Shown here piece after piece: positions 23,634 to 32,435 of a DNA stretch of 52,065 bases. Every line of letters begins with the position of its first letter. Position 1 is the stretch's first letter. The notes beneath the pieces were generated by a model. That model searched no databases. It had not been told where the DNA came from and saw only the letters and a program-made list of their open reading frames with translations. The DNA comes from Marinitenerispora sediminis (lineage in GTDB: Bacteria; Actinomycetota; Actinomycetes; Streptosporangiales; Streptosporangiaceae). The stretch is taken from positions 1 to 52,065 of the forward strand of contig NZ_QEIO01000020.1 in assembly GCF_003336425.1 (NCBI RefSeq). Direction: 5' to 3'. The position numbers were made by a program, and so were the translations under genes.

Positions 23634-25694
23634 GTGAGCAAGAGAACCCTGCCCTACGGCGCCTGGCCGTCCCCCATCGACGCGGGCGCGGTGGCGCGCC
23701 ACGACGGCATCCCCAACTGGCCGACGGCGCTCGGCGACGAGGTCTGGTGGACGGAGCCGCGCCCGCACGAGCAGGGCCGCGTGACGCTGTGCCGGTCCCG
23801 GCTGGACCTCCCCTCCGTTCGGGCCGAGACGGTGCTGCCCGCGCCGTGGAACGTGCGCAGCCGGGTGCACGAGTACGGCGGCCGGCCCTATGTCCTGGCA
23901 CGCGGCGGCGCCGGCTCGGGGCCGGTCGTGGTCTTCAGTGAGTACTCCGACCAGCGGCTGTACCGCTTCGAGCCGGGCCCGGCGCCGGGTCCGGACGGGC
24001 GGGAACCGGCCGAGCCGCCGGCCGCCGCGCCGCTGACTCCCCAGCCGCCGGTCCGCTCCGCGATCCGCTACGTCGAGCCGATCATCCCGCCGGGCGGTAC
24101 CGAGGTGTGGTGCGTGCGGGAGACCCACCTCGGCCCGGACCCGACGGACGTGCGGCGCGACATCGTGGCCGTGCCGCTGGACGGCTCGGCGGCCGAAGAC
24201 CCGTCGGCGGTGCGGGTGATCGTGGCCGGCGGGCACTTCCTCGCCTGCCCGCGCGTGTCCCCCTCCGGCGACCGGCTGTCCTGGATCAGCTGGGACCACC
24301 CCGACATGCCGTGGGACGCCACCCGGCTGCACGTGTGCGAGGTGTCGGCCGACGGCCGGGCCGGGGAGGCCCGCACGGTGGCGGGCGGGCCGCACGAGGC
24401 GGTCGTCCAGGCGGAGTGGGGCGCCGACGACACGCTGTACTGCCTCACCGATCCCGACGGCTGGTGGAATCCGTACCAGGTCAGCCTGTCCCCCGAGGGT
24501 CGGGCCGAGCGCGGACCCGTGAACCTGGCGCGGCGCGAGGAGGAGTTCGGCGGGCCGCTGTGGCAGCTGGGGAGCTCCTGGCTGCGGCCGCTGCGCGACG
24601 GCCGGATCGCGGTGGTGCACGGCCGCGCGACCACCGCGCTGGGCCTGCTCTCCCCCGACTCCGGGACGATCACCGATGTCGCGACCCCGCACACCGAGTG
24701 GTTCGGCAAGTTGACGTCGGGCGGCGCCGCGGACGCCTGGGTGATCGGGGTCGCCGCGGCCGACGCGCTGCCCGCCGAGGTGGTGGCGGTCTCCACGGTC
24801 ACCGGCGAGTGGCGGTCGCTGACCCGTCCGCGCTCCCAGGACCGGCCCGAGGATCCGTTCGCCGACTTCCTGCCGCGGCCGCAGGCGCGGGTGTTCACCG
24901 GCGAGGACGGCCGGGAGGTGCACGCGAACGTGTACCAGCCGCGGCATCCGCAGGCCGCCGGCCCGCAGGGCGAGCTGCCGCCGTTCGTGATCTTCGTGCA
25001 CGGCGGGCCGACCAGCCGGTCGCCCATGGTGCACGACCTGGAGGTCAGTTACTTCACCAGCCGCGGCATCGGCGTGGCCGAGGTCAACTACGGCGGCTCC
25101 ACCGGACACGGCCGCGCCTACCGGGAGCGACTGCGGGAGAGCTGGGGCGTCGTCGACGTCGAGGACTGCGTGTCGGTCGCCCGCGCGCTCGCCGACCAGG
25201 GGGTCGCCGACCCGCGCCGGCTGGCGATCCGGGGCGGCAGCGCGGGCGGATGGACCACGGCGGCGGCCCTCACCTTCACCGATGTCTTCCGGTGCGGGAC
25301 GATCCAGTACCCGATCCTGGACCTGGCCGGCTGGCGGACCGGCGAGACGCACGACTTCGAGTCCCGGTACCTGGAGAGCCTGGTCGGCCCATGGCCGGCG
25401 GCGCGGGAGCGCTACGAGGAGCGGTCCCCGGTCAACCACGCCGAGCGGATCACCGCGCCGTTCGTGCTGCTGCAGGGGCTGGAGGACGAGATCTGCCCGC
25501 CGGTGCAGTCGGAGCGCTTCCTGGAGCGCATCGCCGGGCGCGGTGTCCCGCACGCCTACCTGACGTTCGAGGGCGAGCAGCACGGCTTCCGCAAGGAGGA
25601 GACGATCGTGGCGGCACTGCACGCGGAGCTGTCGCTGTACGCGCAGGTCTTCGGGTTCGAGGCCGACGTGCCGCACGTGGAGCTGCGGCCGTGA
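23634..25694 (+). CDS. S9-family prolyl oligopeptidase-like peptidase
   Basis: A 686-residue serine peptidase: an N-terminal beta-propeller of about 400 residues (repeated strands such as SGDRLSWISWDHPDMPWD) and a C-terminal alpha/beta hydrolase. The nucleophile Ser is in IRGGSAGGWTTAAAL, the Asp in LLQGLEDEICPP and the His in FEGEQHGFRKEE. An oxyanion-type FVHGGPTSRSPM lies before them. There is no signal peptide, so it acts in the cytoplasm. The GTG at 23634 follows GGAAGGA by eight bases, 100 bases after the M20 gene. S9 members cut short peptides, often after Pro or Ala, or acyl-peptides. Confidence 0.9.
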   Translation: MSKRTLPYGAWPSPIDAGAVARHDGIPNWPTALGDEVWWTEPRPHEQGRVTLCRSRLDLPSVRAETVLPAPWNVRSRVHEYGGRPYVLARGGAGSGPVVVFSEYSDQRLYRFEPGPAPGPDGREPAEPPAAAPLTPQPPVRSAIRYVEPIIPPGGTEVWCVRETHLGPDPTDVRRDIVAVPLDGSAAEDPSAVRVIVAGGHFLACPRVSPSGDRLSWISWDHPDMPWDATRLHVCEVSADGRAGEARTVAGGPHEAVVQAEWGADDTLYCLTDPDGWWNPYQVSLSPEGRAERGPVNLARREEEFGGPLWQLGSSWLRPLRDGRIAVVHGRATTALGLLSPDSGTITDVATPHTEWFGKLTSGGAADAWVIGVAAADALPAEVVAVSTVTGEWRSLTRPRSQDRPEDPFADFLPRPQARVFTGEDGREVHANVYQPRHPQAAGPQGELPPFVIFVHGGPTSRSPMVHDLEVSYFTSRGIGVAEVNYGGSTGHGRAYRERLRESWGVVDVEDCVSVARALADQGVADPRRLAIRGGSAGGWTTAAALTFTDVFRCGTIQYPILDLAGWRTGETHDFESRYLESLVGPWPAARERYEERSPVNHAERITAPFVLLQGLEDEICPPVQSERFLERIAGRGVPHAYLTFEGEQHGFRKEETIVAALHAELSLYAQVFGFEADVPHVELRP

Positions 25695-26641
25695 CCGCGG
25701 GGGCGGGCCCGCGCCGCCGGGTGGTCCGGCCGCCGCGGCTGCGCCCGGGCGACCGCGTGGCGGTGGTCGCCCCGTGCAGCCCGCCGACCCCCGAGCGGCT
25801 GGCGGCGGCGTGCGAGGTGCTGCGCGGCTGGGGGCTGGAGGTGGTGCTGGGCCGGCACGTGCGGGACCGGCATCCGCGCTTCGGCTACCTGGCCGGGCTG
25901 GACGCGGACCGGGCCCGCGACCTCCAGGACGCGTGGCTGGACCCCGGCATCGCGGCGGTCCTGTGCGCCCGCGGCGGCGACGGCGCCCACCGGACCGTGG
26001 ACCTGCTGGACTTCGCCGCGATGCGCCGTGCTCGGCCGAAGGCGCTGGTGGGCTACAGCGACGTGACCGCGCTGCACGAGGCGTTCACGACGGAGTTGAG
26101 CGTGGCCACCCTGCACGGCCCGGTCATCGCCAGCCGCGACTTCCTGGAGGACGCCCGTACTCCGGCGGAGCTGCGCGCCACCCTGTTCGAGCCGGAGTCG
26201 CGGTTGGAGCTGACCTCGCCGGGCGCCGCCACGCTGGTGCCCGGCCGGGCGCGCGGCACCACCATCGGCGGCAACCTCAGCCTGCTCAGCGACGGGCTGG
26301 TCACCCCGCACAGCCGCGGGTCCGCGGCGGGCGGCATCCTGCTGCTGGAGGACGTCGGGGAGGACGTCTCCCGCATCGACCGCATGCTCACCCAGCTGCT
26401 GCGCAGCGGCTGGCTGCGCGGGGTGGCGGGGATCGCGCTCGGCTCGTGGCAGGACTGCACGCCGGACCTGGACGTGATCCGCGACCTCCTGCTGGAGCGG
26501 CTCGCCCCGCTCGGCGTCCCGGTCGTGTGGGAGCTGGGGTTCGGCCACTGCCCGAGCCAGCTCACGGTCCCGCTGGGCGTGCCGGCGGTCCTGGACGCCG
26601 ACCGCGCCGTCCTGACCCTGGACCGGCCGGCGCTGACCTGA
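25691..26641 (+). CDS. S66 LD-carboxypeptidase family protein
   Basis: LD-carboxypeptidases remove the terminal D-Ala from murein tetrapeptides during cell-wall recycling. The 316-residue protein has the nucleophile Ser in KALVGYSDVTALHEAF, Glu in GGILLLEDVGEDVSRID and His in WELGFGHCPSQLTVP. There is no signal peptide, as in cytoplasmic recycling LdcA. The GTG at 25691 overlaps the S9 stop by four bases (GTGA), so the genes are coupled. Together with the M55 D-aminopeptidase this makes muropeptide or D-peptide degradation the best reading of the operon. It ends in a strong palindrome. Confidence 0.9.
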   Translation: MTAGAGPRRRVVRPPRLRPGDRVAVVAPCSPPTPERLAAACEVLRGWGLEVVLGRHVRDRHPRFGYLAGLDADRARDLQDAWLDPGIAAVLCARGGDGAHRTVDLLDFAAMRRARPKALVGYSDVTALHEAFTTELSVATLHGPVIASRDFLEDARTPAELRATLFEPESRLELTSPGAATLVPGRARGTTIGGNLSLLSDGLVTPHSRGSAAGGILLLEDVGEDVSRIDRMLTQLLRSGWLRGVAGIALGSWQDCTPDLDVIRDLLLERLAPLGVPVVWELGFGHCPSQLTVPLGVPAVLDADRAVLTLDRPALT

Positions 26642-26656
26642 CCGGCCGATCGGACC

Positions 26657-26682
26657 GGGCGCCCCGGCCGGCCGGGGCGCCC
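26657..26682 (+). terminator. Terminator palindrome after peptidase operon
   Basis: A perfect 26-bp palindrome (13+13, no spacer) begins 16 bases after the S66 stop codon. It would close the four-gene operon. Confidence 0.7.
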
Positions 26683-26828
26683 CTCCGGCTGCCAGCCGTC
26701 CCGGGGAACCGCCGGGCTTGACCGGACTCCAAACCCGCGCGCCTGCCGGTCTCACCCTCGGCGCGCATACTCGGGAGTGTCGGAGGGGTCCCGGCGGCCT
26801 CCCGGGGAGCAGGGGAAGGGTGACGACG

Positions 26829-27176
26829 ATGGCGAGCATCCACGCACCGCACCGGCCGAACGGTCCGCGGGGGTCCGCCGGCGGCTCCGCCCATCACGGG
26901 GTCCGCGACACGGCGCGGTTCCTCGGCGCACTGCTGGCGAGCGTCTTCGCGGCGGACGTGGTGGTCCCCGAGGCGAAACCGGGCGAGCTCCGCGCCCGGC
27001 TCGTCGAACTGGGCTACCTGGACACCACGTCGGTCCCCACCGAACTGCGCGCGGGCCTGCGCGCCTTCCAGCAGGCGCACGGCCTGCCCGCCGACGGGGT
27101 GGCCGACGCCCGCACGGTCACCGAACTGCTGCGCCCGGTCAGCGGACGGCGCGGGCCGCATGGCACCGAACGCTGA
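26829..27176 (+). CDS. Peptidoglycan-binding domain protein, 115 residues
   Basis: The C-terminal half is a single PG_binding_1 domain: ELRARLVELGYLDTTSVPTE, then LRAGLRAFQQAHGLPADGVA and DARTVTELL. The N-terminal half is Gly/Pro/His-rich followed by VRDTARFLGALLASVFAADV, which is not a convincing signal peptide, so export is doubtful. GGGAAGGG precedes the ATG at 26829. It follows the peptidase operon by 190 bases beyond that operon's terminator, so it may be linked in function but not in transcript. Confidence 0.75.
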   Translation: MASIHAPHRPNGPRGSAGGSAHHGVRDTARFLGALLASVFAADVVVPEAKPGELRARLVELGYLDTTSVPTELRAGLRAFQQAHGLPADGVADARTVTELLRPVSGRRGPHGTER

Positions 27177-27548
27177 GGCGGAGGTCAGAGCGGGCGGGCC
27201 CATCATGGTGGCCCGGGGTCCGTGCGTACCCGCACGGCGGTACACCGTCACATCCCCCTCGGCGGTCTGACGGCCGGCCGCCCTCTCACTCTCCCGCCGT
27301 TCGCCCGTCCACAACCACGGCTGGTCGGCCGCGATCGTGTCAGCCCACGAAGAGGCACCTCACCGTCGGCCCCGGCGGTGGGCTCCGCCTCGCTGACCTC
27401 CGCGGGGAGGGGTGAGCTGGTCCTTCCTCCTGGCGGCCGCCCCGGCGCCGGCGTGCTCCGACCACCACGGCCGCCGCCTTCCTTCGACGACCCCCGCCAT
27501 GGACTCCGAAAACCAGGAAGTACGACCGGCGGAACCGGGAAGTCCTGC
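27177..27548. other. Intergenic stretch, convergent genes
   Basis: 372 bases between two genes that converge. There is a modest hairpin-prone segment around 27365-27400. No gene, promoter or repeat was recognised. Confidence 0.5.
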
Positions 27549-29315
27549 TCACCGCTGTCCGGGCAGGTTCGCCGTGGACCACGCAGCCCACAGGTCGGCG
27601 TACCGGCCGCCCGCGGCCACCAGGGCGGCGTGCGGGCCGCTCTCCACGATCCGGCCCGCGTCGAGGACGACGACGGTGTCGGCGGTGGCCGCCTGGGTGA
27701 GGCGGTGCACCACGACCACCGCCGTACGTCCGGCCAGCACGCGGTCGGCGGCGGCCTCCAGTACGCGGGCGCCCGCGCTGCCGGCCTCGGCGGTGGCCTC
27801 GTCGAGCACGGCGACCTCGGGGTCGGCGAGCGCCAGGCGGGCCAGCGCGAGCTGCTGGGCCTGCGTGGCGGTCAGCCGGTGGCCGCCGTCGCCGACAGCC
27901 GTCGCCAGCCCCTGGGGCAGCGCCTGCGCCCACTCCAGGGCGCCGGCGAGGTCGAGGGCGGCACGCAGCTCCGCGTCGCCCGCCTCGGGGCGGGCGAGCC
28001 GCAGGTCGTCGGCGAGGGTACCGGCGAACACGTGCACCTCCTGCGTGACGAGCGCGACCCGCTCGCGCGTTCCGGCGGCCCCCAGGCTCTCCAGCGGCAC
28101 GCCGCCGATGGCGACCGTCCCGGCGGTGGGCTGGTGCACGCCCGCGATCAGCTTGGCGAGCGTGGTCTTGCCGGCGCCGCTCGCCCCCACGAGGGCGACC
28201 CGAGTGCCCGCCGCGATCTCCAGGTCGATACCGCGCAGCACGTCGTGGCCCGGCGTGTAGGCGTGGCGCACGCCGGCCACGCGCACCGACGCCCCCGCTG
28301 GGACGGGCGCTTCGGCGGGGTCCCGCGGCGGCTCCAGGTCGGCGATGCCGACCAGCCGCGCGAGCCCGGCGCCGGCCTCCTGCACCTGGTCGAAGAGGAA
28401 CAGCAGCACGTTGATCGGATCGAACAGCCGGATGAAGAACAGCGCCGCGGCCGCCACCGCCCCGATCGTCACGGCGTCGGCCCGGACCAGGAGGAACCCG
28501 GCGACCAGGATCGCCGCCAGGCCGGTGAACTCCGCGACGTTCAGCCGGGCGAAGAAGCGGTTGCGCAGGCCGACCACGCGCAGCGCGAAGTCCACGGCCG
28601 TCCGCGACCGCGCGGCGACCAGCCCGGTGTGCCGGTCGGACAGCCCGAAGGCCCGGACCGTGGCGGCGCCGCCGACGGAGTCGAGCAGCTGCTGCGCGCG
28701 CTCGCCCTCGGCGATGCGCTGCTCCGCGTAGAGCGGCCCGGAGGTCCGCAGGTAGCGGTGCAGCGCGAACGCCTGGATCGGCACCGCGCACAGCATGGCG
28801 GCCGCGAACCGCCAGTCCAGGGCCCCCAGCCCGATCAGGGTGAACCCCACGGTCAGACCGGCCCCGGCGAAGGCCGGCAGCGCCTCGCGCACGGCGGTGG
28901 CGATGACCGCGACGTCGCCGGCCACCCGCGCCACCACGTCGCCGCTCCCGGCCTGCTCCACCCGGCTCATGGGCAGCCGCAGCGCGCGGTCCATGACCCG
29001 CTCCCGCAGCCGGGCCAGTGCCGTCTCACCGAGCCGCGAGGTGAGAACAGTCCCCAGCGCGGACAGCGCCGCGTGCCCCGCGGCGACGGCCAGCAGCAGC
29101 ACGGCGGGGAGCACCAGCGCCGACGCGGGACGGCCGTCGGCGATGACGTCCACGACGTACCCGAGCAGCAGCGGCCCGGCCATCTGCACGGTGGCGCCCG
29201 CGACGAGGACGGCCAGCGTCGCGGCGGCGAGCGCCCGGTGCGGCCGCAGCAGCCGCGCGAGCGCCCGCCGGGTCTGCGCGGCGGTGGCGGTGGGCAGGGG
29301 GACGCGGGAGGTCAC
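27549..29315 (-). CDS. Half-ABC transporter subunit A (intact Walker motifs, degenerate signature)
   Basis: A 588-residue half-transporter: six membrane helices, then a nucleotide-binding domain. Walker A (LVGASGAGKTTLAKL), Q-loop (LVTQEVHVFAG), Walker B with its Glu (VAVLDEATAE) and H-loop (VVVVHRLTQ) are intact. The ABC signature is not LSGGQ but LTATQAQQLAL. Its partner at 30367 shows the opposite pattern, so the two should form a heterodimer with one working ATP site. The GTG at 29315 is chosen because the transporter fold begins there; the frame is open far upstream but of low complexity, and the Shine-Dalgarno sequence is weak. It lies downstream of the partner on the same strand after an odd 1-kb gap, with an iron box before the partner, so it is probably iron-regulated siderophore traffic of IrtAB or exporter type. 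Confidence 0.9.
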   Translation of the reverse strand: MTSRVPLPTATAAQTRRALARLLRPHRALAAATLAVLVAGATVQMAGPLLLGYVVDVIADGRPASALVLPAVLLLAVAAGHAALSALGTVLTSRLGETALARLRERVMDRALRLPMSRVEQAGSGDVVARVAGDVAVIATAVREALPAFAGAGLTVGFTLIGLGALDWRFAAAMLCAVPIQAFALHRYLRTSGPLYAEQRIAEGERAQQLLDSVGGAATVRAFGLSDRHTGLVAARSRTAVDFALRVVGLRNRFFARLNVAEFTGLAAILVAGFLLVRADAVTIGAVAAAALFFIRLFDPINVLLFLFDQVQEAGAGLARLVGIADLEPPRDPAEAPVPAGASVRVAGVRHAYTPGHDVLRGIDLEIAAGTRVALVGASGAGKTTLAKLIAGVHQPTAGTVAIGGVPLESLGAAGTRERVALVTQEVHVFAGTLADDLRLARPEAGDAELRAALDLAGALEWAQALPQGLATAVGDGGHRLTATQAQQLALARLALADPEVAVLDEATAEAGSAGARVLEAAADRVLAGRTAVVVVHRLTQAATADTVVVLDAGRIVESGPHAALVAAGGRYADLWAAWSTANLPGQR

Positions 29316-30366
29316 GGCGACACCACCATCTGGGGTTCGGGACGGCCGGGCGGCTGCCGGAGCCGGGAGGGCCGCTGGCGCGGATGCCGGCCGATCGGGT
29401 GTTCGGTCCGCGCCGTCCGTACACGGCGGCAGGCGCGAGCGGCCCCGCGCGGTCGGCGGCGGGGGACGCGAGGCGTGCGCACACCGGTCCGGCGGGAGGA
29501 CGCGCCGGAGGCCGGGCGGCCCCGGTCGGAGGCCGCGGGAGCACCCGCGTCGCCCGTCAGGGGCGCCGAGCAGCCCGCCTCTACTCCGGCCGCCCGGCCG
29601 GGGACGCGGCCGTCCCCGCGACGCCGGGCGCCCGGGGTCGGCCGTGGTGGCACTCCGGCCCGCCCGGCGCCGCCGCGCGGACGGCACCGACCGGCAGCGA
29701 CGGGAGCGGGCCCGTGCCGCGCCGGGACCGGCCGCCCGGCCGCCGCGGGCCGGGGCACCGGAAGGTCGGGCCCACACCGCATGCGCACATCGGTGCGGTG
29801 GTCGCGAAGGCCGCGCACCGGACGGCACCTGCCGGCAGCGGCCCGGCGGTGCTCCCGCCCGTCGCCCCTGGAGGCGCGGCCGTTCCGACCCGGGTAGCCG
29901 GCTCCCACGGAATCCGTTGCCCCGCATGTCGGGCACCGCGGCGCCGGCAGCCCGCACCGATGCGGCGACAGGCCGCGCCGCGTGGCCGAGACCGCCGGGC
30001 GGCAATGGCGCGGGAGGGTCCGGAGCGCGCCGGACACACCGGCCCCGGGGGCTTCGGCCTCCCGGCCCGGCCCACCCCGGTACGGCGGTACCGCGGACAC
30101 CTGCCGCCGTTTCCACGCACGATCGTCCGGCGGGGCCGCGAGGCGAATCCACGGGCCTGGGCACCCGGTGGAGCGAGGCCCATCAGCGGCTCCCCGGCCG
30201 AACCCGTGCCGCGCCGGGACCGGCCGGCCGGCCGCCGCGGGCCGGGGCACCGGCTCCCACGGCGCCCAGCCCCCGGCCGGGCCGAGAAAGTACCGGTGGG
30301 CGCCGAGGGTGCGGTGCCGAGCCGCCGCTGGACGGTCCGCCGGCGCTCCGGGATGGCGGCGGGACC
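29316..30366. other. 1.05-kb gap between the two half-transporters
   Basis: The gap separates two genes that should act together. Minus-strand frames remain open right across it, but the translation is Arg/Pro/Gly/Ala-rich with scattered Cys and no family motif. It contains a 51-bp direct repeat (separate entry) and smaller repeats such as CCGGCTCCCACGG near 29900 and 30250. I see no convincing gene; a decayed gene or repeat-driven expansion are the two options. Confidence 0.5.
29711..30253. repeat. 51-bp direct repeat, copies at 29711-29761 and 30203-30253
   Basis: Two 51-base copies agree at 50 of 51 positions (one C/G difference) and start 492 bases apart inside the gap between the half-ABC genes. 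On the minus strand both encode PVPRPAAAGRPVPARHG in the same frame. Confidence 0.8.
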
Positions 30367-32148
30367 TCATGACAGCACCGCCGCGCGGTAGTCGGCGTTG
30401 TCGCGCACCAGATCCGCGTGTCGTCCGGTTGCCGCGATCCCGCCGTCGAGGACCAGCACGACACGGTCGCAGACCGCCAGCAGCGCCGGGCCGGTCGTCA
30501 GCACGACGGTGGTGCGGCCGGTGCGCAGCGCGCGCAGGCCGGAGGCGACGCGAGCCTCGGTGACGGCGTCGATGGCACTGGTCGGATCGTGCAGGACGAG
30601 CACCGGCGGGTCGGCGGCCAAGGCCCGGGCGAGGGCGACGCGCTGGCGCTGGCCGCCGGAGAGCGAGCGTCCGCGTTCGGAGACGACCGTGTCCAGGCCG
30701 TCGGGGAGGCCCGCGGCGACCTCGTCGGCCGCGGCGGCGGCCAGCGCGTCGGGGACCCGGCCGTGGTCGCGGGCCGCCGCGGTGACGTTGGCCAGCACGC
30801 TGCCCTCGAACAGGTCGGCCTCGTGGTCGGAGACCAGGATCGCGGCGTGCGCCCGGTCCGGTGCGAGGCGGTCCAGCGGCACCCCGTCCAGCAGCACCGC
30901 GCCCGCCGCCGGGCAGACGCGGTGGCCGAGGCAGTCCAGCAGCGCGGTGGCGGCGGCCTGATCCGGCACCACGACTCCGGCGACCTCGCCGGGCGCGACC
31001 TCCAGCGTGAGGCCGCGCAGGGCGCCGTGGGCGAGGCCGTCCAGCCGCAGCGCGCCCGCGGTGTCCGCGGGTTCGGTCGTGCCCGCCCCGACCGCCGGTG
31101 GCGCCGACAGCACCTCGGCGACCCGGTCGGCCGACGCCCGCACCTGGGCGAACACCGCGCCGGCCCGGAACAGCCGCTGCATGGGCCCGATCAGGAACTG
31201 GGCCAGCCCGACCACCGCGATGAGTTCGCCGACCGTGATGTCGCCCGCCAGCGCGAGGCGGCCACCGACGTAGGCGACGAGCGCCAGGAAGGCTCCGGTG
31301 ACCAGGGGGGCGCCGCTCTCGTACAGCCCTTCGGCGCGGGCGGCGAGCAGGGTGGCGCGCAGCGAGTCGCGGCTGGCCGCGCGGTAGCGATCGGCCGCGG
31401 CGCGTTCGGCGCCGATGCCCTTCAGCACCCGCAGCCCGCGGACGAGGTCGGTGGCCAGCCCGGCGGCGCGGGCGACCCGCGCCTGCTCTACCGCACTTCG
31501 CCGCTCCAGCGGGCGGCCGAGCGCGTGGGTCAGCCACAGCACGGGCGGCAGGCCGACGGCCACCAGCAGGCCGAGCGGGACCGACACCCGCAGCAGAGCC
31601 ACGACCGTGACGGCGAGGGCGGTCACGGCGGCCGCGGTGATGGCGACGGCGGTGGTGAGCATGGCGGTCCGCTGCGCGTCGGACGTCGCGACGCTGAGCA
31701 GCGCGCCGGGCTGCCGGCCGCGCTCGGCTCCGCCGCGCGGGTGCAGCACCCGCCGGGCCAGCTCCACCCGGAGTTCGTGCTCGGCTCCCTGGGCCACGCC
31801 CTCGATGATCCGCGCCCCGATCCGGTAGCTCCAGGAGAACGCGACGAAGACGGCCGCGAGCAGCCCGAGCCCGAGCAGCCCGCGGCGCACGTCGCCGGTG
31901 GCCACGGCACCGTCGATGACCAGCCCGACGATCACCGGGACCATGGCCTCGCCGACCTGGTGCGCCATGATCAGCGGAAGGGCGGCGGCGAGCGCGCCCC
32001 ATTTGCGCACCAGCACGTGCCGCAGCAGGGAACGGCGGGTCCAGGCGGTGAGGGGGGCGGGCGACGGCGGCAGGTCCGCGCCCTGCTCGGGGGCGGGCGA
32101 CCCGGATGGACCGGATCCGGTCGGGCGCGGCGCCTCCGTCGTCGTCAC
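30367..32148 (-). CDS. Half-ABC transporter subunit B (degenerate Walker motifs, intact signature)
   Basis: A 593-residue half-transporter with six membrane helices and a nucleotide-binding domain that cannot bind ATP normally by itself. The P-loop reads GVVVPDQAAATALL with no GKS/T, the Q-loop is altered (LVSDHEADLFEG), Walker B reads VLVLHDPTSAID with the Asp-Glu pair changed to His-Asp, and the H-loop His is absent (VVLTTGPALL). The signature [15 protein letters not shown] is perfect and would complete the site formed by subunit A. The GTG at 32148 is selected because GGGAGG lies eight bases before it; a GTG at 32169 would precede that site. A 16/19 iron box lies 33 bases upstream. Likely an iron-repressed siderophore transporter. 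Confidence 0.9.
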   Translation of the reverse strand: MTTTEAPRPTGSGPSGSPAPEQGADLPPSPAPLTAWTRRSLLRHVLVRKWGALAAALPLIMAHQVGEAMVPVIVGLVIDGAVATGDVRRGLLGLGLLAAVFVAFSWSYRIGARIIEGVAQGAEHELRVELARRVLHPRGGAERGRQPGALLSVATSDAQRTAMLTTAVAITAAAVTALAVTVVALLRVSVPLGLLVAVGLPPVLWLTHALGRPLERRSAVEQARVARAAGLATDLVRGLRVLKGIGAERAAADRYRAASRDSLRATLLAARAEGLYESGAPLVTGAFLALVAYVGGRLALAGDITVGELIAVVGLAQFLIGPMQRLFRAGAVFAQVRASADRVAEVLSAPPAVGAGTTEPADTAGALRLDGLAHGALRGLTLEVAPGEVAGVVVPDQAAATALLDCLGHRVCPAAGAVLLDGVPLDRLAPDRAHAAILVSDHEADLFEGSVLANVTAAARDHGRVPDALAAAAADEVAAGLPDGLDTVVSERGRSLSGGQRQRVALARALAADPPVLVLHDPTSAIDAVTEARVASGLRALRTGRTTVVLTTGPALLAVCDRVVLVLDGGIAATGRHADLVRDNADYRAAVLS

Positions 32149-32180
32149 GCTCAGGTCCTCCCACCCCACCGGAAATCTGG

Positions 32181-32199
32181 CGAAGTTAGCCTAACCTAA
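32181..32199. promoter_or_regulatory. Iron box (IdeR/DmdR-type operator)
   Basis: The 19 bases match the palindromic actinobacterial iron-box consensus TTAGGTTAGSCTAACCTAA at 16 of 19 positions. The mismatches are at positions 1, 2 and 4. It is the most AT-rich patch in the area and sits 33 bases before the start of the half-ABC gene on the minus strand. Binding of an Fe2+-loaded IdeR/DmdR repressor would switch the operon off when iron is plentiful. Confidence 0.85.
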
Positions 32200-32435
32200 C
32201 GCGAACCGGGCGCCCGCTTCGGGGGCGCCGCCCGTCCCGGGTATCAGGCGGGGGCCGACCTGACTCGGGGCGCCGCGACGTCACACTCGGTGAAGTGCCC
32301 GATATGCCGATCCGGCGGCGACGTCACGTCCGGGGTACCACGCAGATGCCGTTGACCGAGATCGGACAACCGCCTGACCAGGCACGTTACGGCGGCTACG
32401 CTCACCGCACCACGTCCACCCGCTCTGGAGGTCGC

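Noticed and set aside
27549-30164. 871-codon version of half-ABC subunit A
   Set aside because: The extra N-terminal 280 residues are low-complexity and contain the repeat-rich gap. The transporter fold starts at the GTG at 29315.
29312-32164. 950-codon minus-strand frame
   Set aside because: It is a shadow frame of subunit B that runs on through the gap. It encodes no ABC motifs; the correct frame does.
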